DNA of 35,247 bases, taken from assembly GCA_021801255.1 (NCBI GenBank), contig JAJYYH010000060.1, positions 1 through 35,247 of the forward strand. Reading direction: 5' to 3'. This stretch comes from Pseudomonadota bacterium (GTDB lineage Bacteria > Pseudomonadota > Alphaproteobacteria > Acetobacterales > Acetobacteraceae). Under the pieces are notes generated by a model, which was not told the origin of the DNA, ran no database searches, and saw only the letters and a list, made by a program, of their open reading frames with translations. The position numbers and the translations under genes are program-made. Of the stretch, positions 1 through 8,190 are shown in pieces (position 1 is the stretch's first letter; each line of letters begins with the position of its first letter).

Positions 1-2
1 AG

Positions 3-95
3 ATGGCCTTCACCGACTTCGGCATCGAAAACCTGATCAATCTCATCAAAATCCACAAAGACGATCCAACCATCCTGGCAAGGCGATCGCGCTGA
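3..95 (+). other. Possible 3' end of an unidentified gene at the window edge
   Basis: A short open frame begins with ATG at base 3 and ends with TGA at 93-95, giving about 30 residues (starting MAFTDFGIENLINLIK). It may be the tail of a gene that starts outside the window. No ribosome binding site can be judged because only two bases precede it. I do not recognise the family; the charged, amphipathic sequence could be the end of a transposase or of an unrelated protein. Confidence 0.2.
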
Positions 96-470
96 ACCGG
101 GCCGCCCTGCGTGCTACGCCGCATGGATACTTCGCTTCCGTCATGCCGCCAACCTCAAAATAGGATATCGTCGCAGCCAGCAGTCTCAAGGCCAGCGTCA
201 ACTTTCCACGTTGTGGCATAGGCAACCGCCATACTCCAAGACCCCGACGGTCCCGCCATTCCCCCAAAGCGGAAAAAAATAGCCGCCCCCTCGACGTTGT
301 TGTAGAACGCCGCCGAGACGACGCTTACGGTCGCTACGGCACCAGCCGGAGAGGATCAAAGCCTACTTCAGGCACAAGAGTGCTCGTTACGCTGCGTAGA
401 GTCATATATAATGTTGTGGTGTAAGTGGCCATTCCATAATGCCAACGATGGAACCGCGGTTTTTTCAGGA
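96..470. other. Gene-poor stretch, probably decayed DNA
   Basis: No convincing coding sequence was found on either strand. A 73-codon minus-strand frame at 46-267 has no recognisable family. A short plus-strand stretch near 354-400 reads RIKAYFRHKSARYAA before a stop, which looks like the tail of a transposase, but this is weak. The base composition is less GC-rich than the flanking genes, consistent with relic DNA. Confidence 0.4.
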
Positions 471-476
471 TAAAAG

Positions 477-1382
477 TTATCCAGAGCGGATGCCGGGTTC
501 ACGGTAAGCGGCGCCAGGCTGTCCGTGAAAGAATCCATTCGAAAATGGCGCGATCGGAAAGACCTGCGTTAATGTGGCATTTGCCTCAATGGGATCAATG
601 CGATGATCCATAGCATCTCGGAATATCTTGGACACCGCGACCATGTCGCAGCGTTGCGGCGACAAGCGGCAGGCCGCTATGCCCATCGTGTCCAGATCGT
701 CGAGTTCATCGATCAGATTGGCGCAGCGATGAGACAGCGTCTGGACGCCATTGATAGCTAGGAACGGCTCGGCATCGAGCGTTTCGAGCACCAATCCATC
801 AGCATCATGTTCGCAGACGAAGCGGCAATTATCCTTCGAGAGCCCATGCAGTCGCGCATGTGTGCAGCGCGCCGAAATGGCCAGCGGAATGCGGCCGAAG
901 GCGAACACCTCGAAGGCGACGTCGTCAACCGCCGCCGCGATCGCGGAAATGGATGCCGATGGCAGCTCCGGGGGCAGACAGATGCGCCGCGCGCCCCGCG
1001 CGGCCAGGAAACGGGCGGTAGATTCATTGTAGACATTGATGAACGGGCCGATCGCGTGCGGTCGGCCGATGAGATGCGCGAGACAGGAAACGTCGTTGGC
1101 TTCGACCATCACCGGCGACGTCGCCGCCAACTCCGCGATGTGTCGCTGCTCCCGTTCCAGGGTGACCAGAACCAGGGAGCCAAGCAGAACTTCCTTCCCC
1201 GCCGCCGCCAACCGCTGTAGGACCACGGGCAGATGCTCGGCAAAAAAAGGTAATCTCTTGGAGCAAACAATCTCCCCGAGAACGACCGTGTCAATCGGTG
1301 CTTCGTCGGCGATACGGAAGTAGAAATCCCGCCATGCCGCAGCCTCCCAATTGAACAAAAGCGGTCCAAGCGTCAGGTTCAT
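477..1382 (-). CDS. ubiV: O2-independent ubiquinone biosynthesis protein UbiV (U32 peptidase-like)
   Basis: UbiV works with UbiU as a heterodimer that hydroxylates the ubiquinone ring without molecular oxygen. The 301-residue protein has the U32 peptidase-like fold signature and the four cysteines expected to hold a [4Fe-4S] cluster: C40 (in GEIVCSK), C173, C186 and C190, spaced C-x12-C-x3-C as in characterised UbiV. It is the last gene of the minus-strand run ubiT-ubiU-ubiV, starting 43 bases after the ubiU stop. The likely transcription signal is the FNR/FixK-type site at 3003-3016. The assignment rests on motif and neighbourhood and is strong. Confidence 0.93.
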   Translation of the reverse strand: MNLTLGPLLFNWEAAAWRDFYFRIADEAPIDTVVLGEIVCSKRLPFFAEHLPVVLQRLAAAGKEVLLGSLVLVTLEREQRHIAELAATSPVMVEANDVSCLAHLIGRPHAIGPFINVYNESTARFLAARGARRICLPPELPSASISAIAAAVDDVAFEVFAFGRIPLAISARCTHARLHGLSKDNCRFVCEHDADGLVLETLDAEPFLAINGVQTLSHRCANLIDELDDLDTMGIAACRLSPQRCDMVAVSKIFRDAMDHRIDPIEANATLTQVFPIAPFSNGFFHGQPGAAYREPGIRSG

Positions 1383-1425
1383 GATCCGCGGCTCCGCTGC
1401 TTAGTCCGCCCTATGGCCGCGCCCA

Positions 1426-2403
1426 TCAGCGCCACCGCTTTTGGTATGCACCCTCGGTCGTCGCTTGTCCTTCCGTCAGCGCCTTGAGCCCACCCGGTGG
1501 GATCGCCTGACCGCTGTCGAGCGCGGTCAGCGCACGGCGGAAGGCGCGCACGACGCGGTCGATATAAGCTCTCCCGCGCTGGCGGCCCTCGATCTTGAGC
1601 GCGCTCACCCCGGCCTCCCGCAGCGCCGGCAGCAGTGCCGCCGCGTCAAGGCTCACCGGATCCTCGAACAGGTAGCCGGTGTTCGTGCCGGCGCGAAACC
1701 GGCCCTTGCACAGGGTGGGGTAGGCGGCCGGCTCGGCTTTGGCGAACCGGTTGATAGTGAAATCCCCAAGGCGGGAGACCAAAAACTCGTCCTGTTCCTG
1801 ATACGTGACATGGCTCGCTGGCGAGCAGACCCCGTTCATGTTCGGCGATTGGCCGGTGCAGTATGATGAGAGTGAGCAGCGCCCTTCCTCCATCACGCAC
1901 AGCCCCCCGAAGATAAACACTTCGGTCTCGCACAATCCCGCGCGTGCGATCGCCGCTACTTCCGGCACCGAGAGTACGCGCGGCAACACGACCCGTCGCA
2001 CAGCGAAGGCATCGACATAAAATCGGATCGCCGCCGGACTGGCGGCCGCGGCCTGCACCGAGACATGCAGGCGCTGTTCCGGGTATTTTTGGGCGGTGTA
2101 GGCCATGAGCCCGATATCGGCGAGGATGAGCGCGTCCGCGCCATAGCCGACGGCGTCATCGATCGCGCGCCGCCATGCGGCCTCCGCGCTCGCCCGGGGG
2201 AACGTGTTGATGGCGACAAGCACGCGCGCCCCGCGCGCATGAGCATAGGCGAGCGCCTGGCGCATTTCCTCGCGGCTGAAGTTGAGGCCAGGAAAATTAC
2301 GCGCATTGGTTTCGTCATTGAAACCACAATAGACCGCGTCGGCTCCGGCATCCACCGCTGTCCGGAAGGCGGCTGGCGTACCGGCTGGGCAAATCAGTTC
2401 CAT
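1426..2403 (-). CDS. ubiU: O2-independent ubiquinone biosynthesis protein UbiU (U32 peptidase family)
   Basis: UbiU is the partner of UbiV in anaerobic ring hydroxylation during ubiquinone synthesis. The 325-residue protein starts MELICPAGTPAAF, the usual UbiU/YhbU opening. It carries C169, C176, C193 and C232, the positions recalled for the [4Fe-4S] ligands of E. coli UbiU, with the GGLCVMEEGRCSLSSYCTG stretch covering the first pair. Its start overlaps the end of ubiT by 10 bases, indicating translational coupling. Ordinary U32 peptidases could look similar, but the cysteine set and the adjacent ubiV and ubiT settle the call. Confidence 0.95.
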   Translation of the reverse strand: MELICPAGTPAAFRTAVDAGADAVYCGFNDETNARNFPGLNFSREEMRQALAYAHARGARVLVAINTFPRASAEAAWRRAIDDAVGYGADALILADIGLMAYTAQKYPEQRLHVSVQAAAASPAAIRFYVDAFAVRRVVLPRVLSVPEVAAIARAGLCETEVFIFGGLCVMEEGRCSLSSYCTGQSPNMNGVCSPASHVTYQEQDEFLVSRLGDFTINRFAKAEPAAYPTLCKGRFRAGTNTGYLFEDPVSLDAAALLPALREAGVSALKIEGRQRGRAYIDRVVRAFRRALTALDSGQAIPPGGLKALTEGQATTEGAYQKRWR

Positions 2404-2954
2404 CTTGCCGCCCGTCCGCTGATCGAGAGGGCCCGCACAAGCTTGTCGGCGATGCCGATCGCGCTCCGCGCGGCGGCCTCCGCTGGCTTGGCAAACGGGC
2501 CGAAGACCGCCGTCGCCTCGTGGATCAGGTCGAGCCCCGCGTCATCGATCGCATTGCGCAAGGCGACGACGGCCTCGATATCCCCTTCCACGACAAGATC
2601 GCGGGAAAAAAACAACGCATCGCCGTCGAACCGCCCATCGGCGAGTCCGGCCAAAGCGGCGATCGATCCGATAATGCGCGCATCCCAACCTCGTTCCGGC
2701 AGGTGGCGAACAACCCTGACGGTGGGCGACGGCGGCGCGGGCCGCAACACGAAGGCGAAGGGCAGGTCAGTTGGTTGCAGTCCAAAACGCTTGTGGGCAT
2801 GCGTCCCGAGCCGCTCGAAGATGCCTGGATGGTGGCGCACCACCGCACGCAAAACGTGCTTGGCCGCCAGCGCCAGTGGCGCCAGCGGTGCTGGCCGCAG
2901 GATCGCCGCGACAACAGGCGGCAGCACCGCAACAGCCATGCGTGTCGAGCCCAT
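2394..2954 (-). CDS. ubiT: Anaerobic ubiquinone biosynthesis accessory factor UbiT (SCP2 lipid-binding domain)
   Basis: UbiT is an SCP2-domain lipid-binding protein that replaces UbiJ in anaerobic ubiquinone synthesis, presumably by presenting the hydrophobic intermediates. The first gene of ubiT-ubiU-ubiV encodes 186 residues from the ATG at 2954. That start is chosen because GGAGGTGATC, a near-perfect anti-16S match, lies at 2967-2958, eight bases upstream. A TTG at 2975 in the same frame is less likely. The N-terminus (MGSTRMAVAVLPP) is followed by an SCP2-like region with FALR and DLVVEGD-type strands. An FNR/FixK-type palindrome is centred about 55 bases upstream of the ATG. Confidence 0.85.
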   Translation of the reverse strand: MGSTRMAVAVLPPVVAAILRPAPLAPLALAAKHVLRAVVRHHPGIFERLGTHAHKRFGLQPTDLPFAFVLRPAPPSPTVRVVRHLPERGWDARIIGSIAALAGLADGRFDGDALFFSRDLVVEGDIEAVVALRNAIDDAGLDLIHEATAVFGPFAKPAEAAARSAIGIADKLVRALSISGRAARWN

Positions 2955-3002
2955 ACAGATCACCTCCAGGCGCAAAGCTACACCGCTCCTGGCCAGCGCC
3001 GG

Positions 3003-3016
3003 TTGATCTGGGTCAA
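3003..3016. promoter_or_regulatory. FNR/FixK-type operator between ubiT and ubiD
   Basis: The sequence TTGATctggGTCAA matches the FNR/FixK consensus TTGAY-N4-RTCAA. It is centred at 3009.5 in the divergent gap, about 55 bases from the ubiT ATG (2954) and from the ubiD-family start (3064). A weak minus-strand -10 (TAGCTT, 2980-2975) lies where a class II site would place it. It could serve either or both genes. Confidence 0.8.
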
Positions 3017-3063
3017 GGACGATAGCCAGCCAACCCCGTCAATACCGCCGAGTTTCGAGGAAA

Positions 3064-4599
3064 TTGTCCTTGCCCAGACGCGATTTGCCCCCGTTCCGTG
3101 ATCTCCGTGAATTCCTTGCTTACCTGGAGAGCGCGGAGCAGTTGACACGGATCACCGCGCCCGTCTCCGTGGTGCATGAGATGACGGAAATCCATCGCCG
3201 GGTGCTGTGCGCCGAGGGGCCGGCATTGCTGTTCGAGCACGCGATCAAGGCGGACGGAACCCGTGCGAGCATGCCGGTGCTGGTGAACCTGTTTGGCACC
3301 CGCGAACGAGCCGCCTGGGGTTTGGGCGTGCAGGTCGGCAATCTGTCGAGACTGGCGGACTTCCTGGCCGAGTTGCGCGCGCCGCGCGCCCCCGTTGACC
3401 TTGGCGAGGCGCTCCGGAAACTGCCGCTCGCGCGCGCGGCCTGGTCGATGCGCCCGCGCACCGCCTCGCAAGCCCCGGCGCAGCGCGTTGTCCGACGCGG
3501 CCCGGCGGTCGATCTCGGCATGCTGCCGGCCCAGATCTGCTGGCCCGAGGAGCCCGCGCCGCTGCTGACCTGGCCGCTGGTCATCACCCGTCACCCGGAC
3601 AATGACCAAGTTGCCAGCTACAATGTTGGCGTTTATCGCATCCAGATCCTGGGTCGCAATCGGGCCATCATTCGCTGGCTACCCCAGCGGGGTGGGGCGC
3701 GCCATCACCGGCTATGGCGCGAACGTGGCCTCGACATGCCGGTCGCGGTGGTGATCGGGGCGGATCCCGCGACGATTCTGGCCGCCGCCCTGCCTCTGCC
3801 AGAGACCCTTTCGGAGATCGAGTTCGCCGGGCTGCTCCGCGACGAACGCCCCCGTTTGGTCGCGGGGCTCACGTCGCGGTTGTTGGTGCCCGCGGATGCC
3901 GAGATCGTTATCGAGGGCACGGTCGCGGTTGATGAAACGGCGCCGGAAGGGCCGTATGGTGATCATACTGGCTACTACAACAGCGTCGAAAATTTTCCCG
4001 TGCTGCGGGTCCATGCCATCACCACGCGCAGCGCACCGATCTATCTGTCCACGTTCACCGGGCGCCCGCCCGACGAGCCGTCGCGCATCGGGGAAGCGCT
4101 GAACGAACTACTTCGCCCCCTCGTGTGCCAGCAGTTTCCAGAAATCGTCGATATCTGGCTGCCGCCGGAGGCTTGCTCGTACCGCATCGCGGTCATCGCG
4201 ATCAGCAAAACGTATCCTGGGCAAGCCCGCCGTGTCATGCTCGGCCTGTGGTCGCTGCTTCCCCAGTTCACCTATACCAAAATGGTGCTGATCGTGGATG
4301 CTGACATCAACGTGCGGAACTGGGCCGACGTGATGTGGGCGGTATCGACGCGGTCGGACCCATCGCGTGATCTGGTCGTCATTGGCGATACGCCCATCGA
4401 TTATCTCGACTTTGCATCACCGAAACCGGGCCTTGGCGGGAAGCTTGGGATTGATGCCACAACCAAGATCGGCGCGGAGACGACGCGGCGTTTCGGAAAG
4501 GTTCTGGCGATGGATCCCGCGATCGTCGCACGCGTCGATGCCATTTGGAACGACCTTGGTATCACGCCGCAACGAGCGCGCGAGCGGCGGCCCGCATGA
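3064..4599 (+). CDS. ubiD: UbiD-family prenylated-FMN decarboxylase
   Basis: UbiD enzymes use prenylated FMN to decarboxylate aromatic acids; in ubiquinone synthesis the substrate is 3-polyprenyl-4-hydroxybenzoate. The protein has about 511 residues, close to the usual UbiD length, and contains the characteristic EGPYGDHTGYY segment with the acidic active-site residues, plus the YNVGVYRIQ strand region that binds the cofactor. Starts are non-ATG: TTG at 3064 or TTG at 3070. GAGGA at 3057-3061 is better spaced for 3070, so the true protein may be two residues shorter. The gene diverges from ubiTUV and shares the FNR-type site. Other UbiD-family aromatic acid decarboxylases are possible, but the context favours quinone synthesis. 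No ubiX is seen in the window. Confidence 0.85.
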   Translation: MSLPRRDLPPFRDLREFLAYLESAEQLTRITAPVSVVHEMTEIHRRVLCAEGPALLFEHAIKADGTRASMPVLVNLFGTRERAAWGLGVQVGNLSRLADFLAELRAPRAPVDLGEALRKLPLARAAWSMRPRTASQAPAQRVVRRGPAVDLGMLPAQICWPEEPAPLLTWPLVITRHPDNDQVASYNVGVYRIQILGRNRAIIRWLPQRGGARHHRLWRERGLDMPVAVVIGADPATILAAALPLPETLSEIEFAGLLRDERPRLVAGLTSRLLVPADAEIVIEGTVAVDETAPEGPYGDHTGYYNSVENFPVLRVHAITTRSAPIYLSTFTGRPPDEPSRIGEALNELLRPLVCQQFPEIVDIWLPPEACSYRIAVIAISKTYPGQARRVMLGLWSLLPQFTYTKMVLIVDADINVRNWADVMWAVSTRSDPSRDLVVIGDTPIDYLDFASPKPGLGGKLGIDATTKIGAETTRRFGKVLAMDPAIVARVDAIWNDLGITPQRARERRPA

Positions 4600-4620
4600 G
4601 GGCCGAGACTCGCGTGATGA

Positions 4621-4980
4621 TCCGAGCTGGGCAAGACCCAGGCGGAAGTGGCGGAAGCGGTGGGCGTCAGCCGCCAGGTCGTGAACCGCTGGTTGCAGCG
4701 CCACGCCGAAGGCGGGAAAGAAGCGCTCCTGGATGGCCGACGGGTCTCCCCGCGCAAAGGGAAAGGGCTTGTTGGCGGCCTCGGAGGCGAAGCGGGTGCG
4801 GGGCTGGATCAGGGACAAATGTCCCGATCAGCTCAAGCTGCCCCATGTCTTATGGACGACAGGGGTGGTGCGGGAACTGATTCGCCGGAATCTGGGCAAG
4901 GATCTGGCCGAGACAACCGTGCGGCTATACCTGACACGTTGGAGTTTTACCCCACAAAAGCCGCTCTCCCGGGCCAACCA
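4621..4980 (+). pseudogene. IS630-type transposase remnant, frameshifted and truncated
   Basis: An N-terminal helix-turn-helix piece reads in one frame from 4621 (ELGKTQAEVAEAVGVSRQ, then VVNRWLQRHAEGGKEALLDG). Near 4770-4790 the reading continues in another frame (KCPDQLKLPHVLWTTGVV, then LYLTRWSFTPQKPL), which is the linker and second HTH region of IS630 transposases. The catalytic DDE domain is absent and the frame runs directly into hydrogenase-like sequence near 4980. Known family features make IS630 the best fit. The element is clearly dead and probably helped break up the neighbouring hydrogenase locus. Confidence 0.8.
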
Positions 4981-4983
4981 ACG

Positions 4984-5283
4984 CTCGGATGCAACCTGCA
5001 CATCCGCCATGTCGATGCCGGATCCTGCAACGGCTGCGAATCGGAACTGCAAGCGCTGAATAACCCCTTCTACAACCTGCCCCGGCCCGTTGCGCGCGAC
5101 CTGGGAGGCGATGGCCGAGCCGCGCCGGGTGATGGCGGTGGGCACCTGCGCCGTCTCCGGCGGGATCGCAGCGGGGGGATATGCAAGCGGCACCGGGCTC
5201 GACGGCGTGCTGCCTGTCGATCTCTACCTGCCCGGCTGCCCGCCCAACCCGGCGGCGATCATTGCGGCGATGAACCTGGCCGC
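4984..5283 (+). pseudogene. HyfI/HycG-like hydrogenase small subunit remnant with an internal deletion
   Basis: The first part (LHIRHVDAGSCNGCESE, ending NNPFYNL, 4996-5083) matches the N-terminal cluster-binding region of the NuoB/HycG/HyfI small subunit. After about 5085 the match resumes in a different frame (RATWEAMAEPRRVMAVGTCA, then LPVDLYLPGCPPNPAA). The stretch that normally joins them, roughly 40-50 residues by family expectation, is missing, so the gene cannot make a working subunit. It follows an IS630 remnant directly and is followed by a HyfB-like piece, so this is a deletion mosaic of a formate hydrogenlyase/Hyf-type operon. Confidence 0.8.
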
Positions 5284-5480
5284 AATGTCGCCGCAGGCCG
5301 GGTTCGGCAGCGAGTGGTTCGTGTTCCAGAGCGTGTTCCAGGGCTTCCACCTGCCGGGCATGGGCGGGCGGCTGATCCTGGCGCTGGTGATCGAGTTCTT
5401 CGACCGGCCCGAGGTGGTGCGCGCGGCGCTCGCACTGCTCGATCCACTGGTGCCGGCCGGGAGCGCGAGCGCCGCCGCCT
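5284..5480 (+). pseudogene. Fragment resembling HyfB/NuoL-type membrane subunit
   Basis: In frame with the second part of the small-subunit remnant, the sequence reads GFGSEWFVFQSVFQGFHLPG, which resembles the conserved NGFVSEWLLFQ loop of HyfB/HycC/NuoL-type proton-translocating subunits. The following VIEFFDRPEVVRAALALLD is not recognised and may be another piece of the same lost operon. The frame then runs antisense into the next gene. There is no start signal or complete domain, so a working product is unlikely. Confidence 0.55.
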
Positions 5481-5486
5481 GCCGCG

Positions 5487-6473
5487 CTAATCAGATCCCG
5501 GCGGGAGCAGGCCGGAAGCCTCGGCAATGGCGCGCGAGGCCGCCATGCTCTCACCCACCGCCAGGGCGGCGGCGAGCGCGCGGCGGCCGGCAGCGACATC
5601 GACGACCACCTTGCCGCCATCGAGAATAGCGGCGATGAAGGCGCTCTGCTCGGCCTCCAGCGCGTCGTGCTCGCGCCAACTGGTCTCCTCGATGCGATAG
5701 CCTTCGGTGCCGGGGATGGGCAGGCCACGTTCGCGCCCGATCAGCGTCAATTTGCGGTCGATAAAATTCACCGACATATAGCCGGCTTTGGCGAAAAGTC
5801 GCATCTTGCGCTCGGTTTTGAGCGAAATCCGGCTCGCCGTGATGGTCGCGACACAGCCATTGGCAAAGCGCACGCGGGCATTGGCGATATCCTCGTGACG
5901 GCTGGCGATCGGCGCGCCGACAGCATCGATCGAGGCGATCGGGCTTTCCACCAGGGCGAGCACGAGGTCGAGATCGTGGATCATCAGGTCGAGGATCACC
6001 GAAACATCGGTGCCGCGCGGCTTGAACGGCGCGATGCGGGTGGCCTCGATATAGAGCGGGTTCTGCATCCGCGCCGCGACCGCCGCGTATTCGGCGCTAT
6101 AGCGCACGAGATGCCCGACCTGGAGCACCAGGCCGCGCTCGGCGGCGAGTTCGGCGAGCCGGTCGGCCTCGGCCAGGCTGGCGGCGATCGGCTTTTCCAC
6201 CAGCACATGCCGCCCGGCTTCGAGCGCCGCCGTGGTAAGGGCAAAATGCGTCTCCGCCGGGGCTGCGATCACCACGGCATCAGAGGCCGCGAGCAGGATG
6301 GGAAGATCGAGCGGCGTGGTGCGCGCCTCGCGGGCGACCGCGGCGGCGCGGGTAGGATCGGGGTCGTGGATGCCGACCAAAGCGGCGCGCTTGGCGCCGG
6401 CGAGCTTGAGCGCGTGAAACCGCCCGAAATGCCCCGCCCCGATCAGCCCGATCCGCAAACTCCGCATAGCCAT
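5487..6473 (-). CDS. Gfo/Idh/MocA family NAD(P)-dependent oxidoreductase
   Basis: The 328-residue protein has an N-terminal Rossmann fold (IGLIGAGHFGRFHALKL, residues about 7-23) and the family motif EKPIAAS near residue 95, whose lysine is catalytic in relatives. The C-terminal half has the usual alpha/beta substrate domain. Family members oxidise or reduce sugars, inositols or related alcohols; the substrate cannot be told from sequence. AAGGATCA precedes the ATG at 6473; a second ATG two codons in is also possible. It diverges from secD across about 140 bases and its 3' end abuts the hydrogenase relics. Confidence 0.85.
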   Translation of the reverse strand: MAMRSLRIGLIGAGHFGRFHALKLAGAKRAALVGIHDPDPTRAAAVAREARTTPLDLPILLAASDAVVIAAPAETHFALTTAALEAGRHVLVEKPIAASLAEADRLAELAAERGLVLQVGHLVRYSAEYAAVAARMQNPLYIEATRIAPFKPRGTDVSVILDLMIHDLDLVLALVESPIASIDAVGAPIASRHEDIANARVRFANGCVATITASRISLKTERKMRLFAKAGYMSVNFIDRKLTLIGRERGLPIPGTEGYRIEETSWREHDALEAEQSAFIAAILDGGKVVVDVAAGRRALAAALAVGESMAASRAIAEASGLLPPGSD

Positions 6474-6616
6474 GGCACGTGATCCTTCCGTTCTCCTCCT
6501 CAGCTAGCGCCCCGGCGCGGCGCGGCCAAGAGGGAAGGCCGAGGCGGCGGGTTGCAATCCCTCCCTCGCCTCGTCATTCTCCGCCGCCATTGCCACCAGG
6601 GAGCCCACCGCCGGCC

Positions 6617-8185
6617 ATGCTCAGCTTCAGCCGCCTCAAGACCACGCTCATCCTTGCGGTCTGCGTCGTGGGGGCGCTCCTCTGCCTGCCCAACCTCTCC
6701 CGCGCGCCGGCGCCTTGGCTGCCCTGGCGGCAGGTGCATCTCGGACTCGACTTGCAGGGCGGCAGCTACCTGCTGCTGCAGGTCGATATGGCGACGGTGC
6801 TGCGTGAGCGGCTCGAGGGCCTCGTCGATATCACGCGGCATGCCCTGCTCGGGGCCGATATCGGCTATCAGCGCCTGAGCGCCGACCCGGCGCAGAATCG
6901 CGTCATCTTTCATTTGCGTGATCCGGCGCAGCGTGCGGCGGCCATGAAGGTGCTAAGCGAGGCGATCGCCAACAGCCAGAGCCCAGAGGAGGTCAGCGTC
7001 AGCGCCCCGAGCGACGATACCATCGCCCTCGTGCTTTCCCCCGTGGCGCTTACCGCGCGCGCCAACGCCGCGATCGCCCAGTCGATCGAGATCGTGCGCC
7101 GACGCATCGACGAGACCGGCGTCGCCGATCCCCAAATCGCGCGGCAGGGGGAGAATCGCATCGTCGTGCAGCTGCCCGGCGTCTCGGATCCCGAGCGGAT
7201 CAAGGCGCTGCTCGGCCAGACTGCCAAGATGACCTTTCACCTGCTCGACGCCGAGGCCAATCCGGCCGCCGGGGCGCCCCCGCCAGGGGTCGAGTTCTTG
7301 CCGATGGAGGGGCAAAAGGAGGCACGGCTGCCGGTGCGCAAGCATGTCGAGGTCGACGGCGCGAACCTCACCGATGCCCGCGCCGGCCAGAACAGCCAGA
7401 CCGGCGAATGGGTGGTGAACTTCACTTTCGACTCGGTCGGCGCGCGCCGCTTCGCCGATGTCACGCGGGCCAATGTCGGAAAACCCTTCGCCATCGTGCT
7501 CGACAACAAGGTGATCAGCGCGCCGGTGATCCGTGAGCCGATCACCGGCGGGAGCGGGCAGATCAGCGGCCGTTTCGACGCCCGCACCGCGACCGACCTC
7601 GCCCTCTTGCTGCGCGCCGGCGCTCTGCCAGCGCCGCTTGACGTGATCGAGGAGCGGAGCGTCGGGCCGGAACTGGGCGCCGATTCGATCCGCGCCGGGG
7701 CCATCGCGCTCGGCATCGGCTTCGTCCTGGTGATTGCCTTCATGGCGGTGTTTTATGGCCTGTTCGGCTGGATCGCGAACCTTGCCCTGGTGATCAATCT
7801 GGTCCTCATGCTCGCGGTGCTCTCGGCACTGCAGGCAACGCTGACCCTACCCGGCATGGCCGGCATCCTGCTCACGCTCGGCATGGCGGTCGATGCCAAT
7901 ATTCTGATCAACGAGCGCATCCGCGAGGAGGTCAAGAACGGCCGCACCCCCCTCGGCGCGATGGAAGCCGGGTTTTCGCGCGCCTATGGCACGATTCTCG
8001 ACAGCAACGTGACGGCGCTTCTGGCCCATGTCATGCTGTTCGTCTTCGGCTCGGGGCCGGTGCGCGGCTTTGCCGTAACCATCACGGTGGGCATTGTCAC
8101 CACCCTCTTTACCGCGACCTTGCTCGCGCGGCTGATCATGGTGCGGTGGTATGCAGCCCTCCGTCCCGCAGCTCTTCCGGTGTAA
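6617..8185 (+). CDS. secD: Protein translocase subunit SecD
   Basis: SecD forms the membrane SecDF complex that uses the proton gradient to help pull proteins through SecYEG. The chosen ATG at 6617 gives 522 residues (MLSFSRLKTTLILAVCVVG), beginning at the first membrane segment; the frame is open further upstream but that part is proline/arginine-rich and unlike SecD. LGLDLQGGSYLLLQVD marks the SecD N-terminal motif and GMAVDANILINERIREE lies in the conserved membrane helix 4 region. The usual upstream partner yajC is not present here. secF begins five bases after the stop. Confidence 0.96.
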   Translation: MLSFSRLKTTLILAVCVVGALLCLPNLSRAPAPWLPWRQVHLGLDLQGGSYLLLQVDMATVLRERLEGLVDITRHALLGADIGYQRLSADPAQNRVIFHLRDPAQRAAAMKVLSEAIANSQSPEEVSVSAPSDDTIALVLSPVALTARANAAIAQSIEIVRRRIDETGVADPQIARQGENRIVVQLPGVSDPERIKALLGQTAKMTFHLLDAEANPAAGAPPPGVEFLPMEGQKEARLPVRKHVEVDGANLTDARAGQNSQTGEWVVNFTFDSVGARRFADVTRANVGKPFAIVLDNKVISAPVIREPITGGSGQISGRFDARTATDLALLLRAGALPAPLDVIEERSVGPELGADSIRAGAIALGIGFVLVIAFMAVFYGLFGWIANLALVINLVLMLAVLSALQATLTLPGMAGILLTLGMAVDANILINERIREEVKNGRTPLGAMEAGFSRAYGTILDSNVTALLAHVMLFVFGSGPVRGFAVTITVGIVTTLFTATLLARLIMVRWYAALRPAALPV

Positions 8186-8190
8186 ACGCC

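Noticed and set aside
46-267. 73-codon minus-strand frame near the window start
   Set aside because: No motif, no ribosome binding site and atypical composition; probably chance in relic DNA.
452-483. Small palindromes near the ubiV stop (AACCGCGGTT and GGATAA-aag-TTATCC)
   Set aside because: The stems are short and the second has no T run on the ubiV transcript side, so I do not call a terminator.
5090-5629. Continuous 179-codon frame over the hydrogenase relic as a real gene
   Set aside because: It lacks the N-terminal cysteine region, fuses pieces of two subunits and ends antisense inside the next gene, so it is a mosaic pseudogene.
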